The notes beneath the pieces are model-generated. The model worked only from the letters and a program-made list of their open reading frames with translations. It was not told the DNA's origin and did not search any database. Both the position numbers and the translations under genes were made by a program. Below, piece after piece: positions 24,316 through 24,324 of a stretch of DNA of 24,324 bases (positions within the stretch are counted from its first letter, which is position 1; every line of letters begins with the position of its first letter). The DNA comes from JBEKYD01 sp049509915 (lineage in GTDB: Bacteria; Acidobacteriota; Terriglobia; Bryobacterales; Bryobacteraceae), in contig JBEKZL010000113.1 of assembly GCA_049509915.1 (NCBI GenBank), positions 1-24,324 on the forward strand, given 5' to 3'.

Positions 24316-24324
24316 TTGCCGACC

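Overview
The window is GC-rich chromosomal DNA, most likely from a soil-type Acidobacteriota (Bryobacter/Solibacter-like). That placement is inferred from protein style: a stand-alone homodimeric pyruvate dehydrogenase E1, a LysW-like acidic zinc-ribbon protein, a carboxypeptidase-regulatory-domain secreted protein and SEC-C/HicBA-type accessory genes. No rRNA or other phylogenetic marker is present to confirm it.

Left part (1-6605). The window opens inside an IS256-family element whose transposase start and terminal repeat are visible (1-122). An HTH + SEC-C protein follows, then a decayed stretch with a broken hicBA toxin-antitoxin locus (977-1398) and an IS110-type transposase stub (1478-1570). 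Next come core genes: a cation diffusion facilitator and aceE on the minus strand, overlapping by 50 bp. Diverging from them on the plus strand are a LysW-like protein, a secreted carboxypeptidase-regulatory-domain protein, a small conserved-looking protein and tRNA-Asp(GTC).

Island (about 6606 to the right edge). Directly downstream of the tRNA lies 1.3 kb without a convincing gene, carrying six same-orientation copies of a short repeat (core TTCTCGGAATTT). A seventh copy lies beyond the operon at 21673. Between the copies is a six-gene minus-strand defence operon (19483 down to 7951): DUF499-type AAA ATPase, a small unknown protein, DUF1156-type DNA methyltransferase, DarT ADP-ribosyltransferase toxin, DarG macrodomain antitoxin, and a PLD-nuclease/SNF2-helicase fusion. 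Every junction is 0-1 nt apart or overlaps by 1 or 4 nt, so all six genes are almost certainly one transcript. The layout suggests a modification/translocase/nuclease anti-phage system with a DarTG toxin-antitoxin module built into its middle, possibly as a guard or addiction element.

Right part (19.6-24.3 kb) is accessory. It holds an S41-peptidase-like pseudogene with three in-frame stops, a small secreted cysteine-containing protein, a CPBP intramembrane protease, a 321-aa unknown protein with an apparent internal duplication, and a protein with several DNA-binding helices at the right edge.
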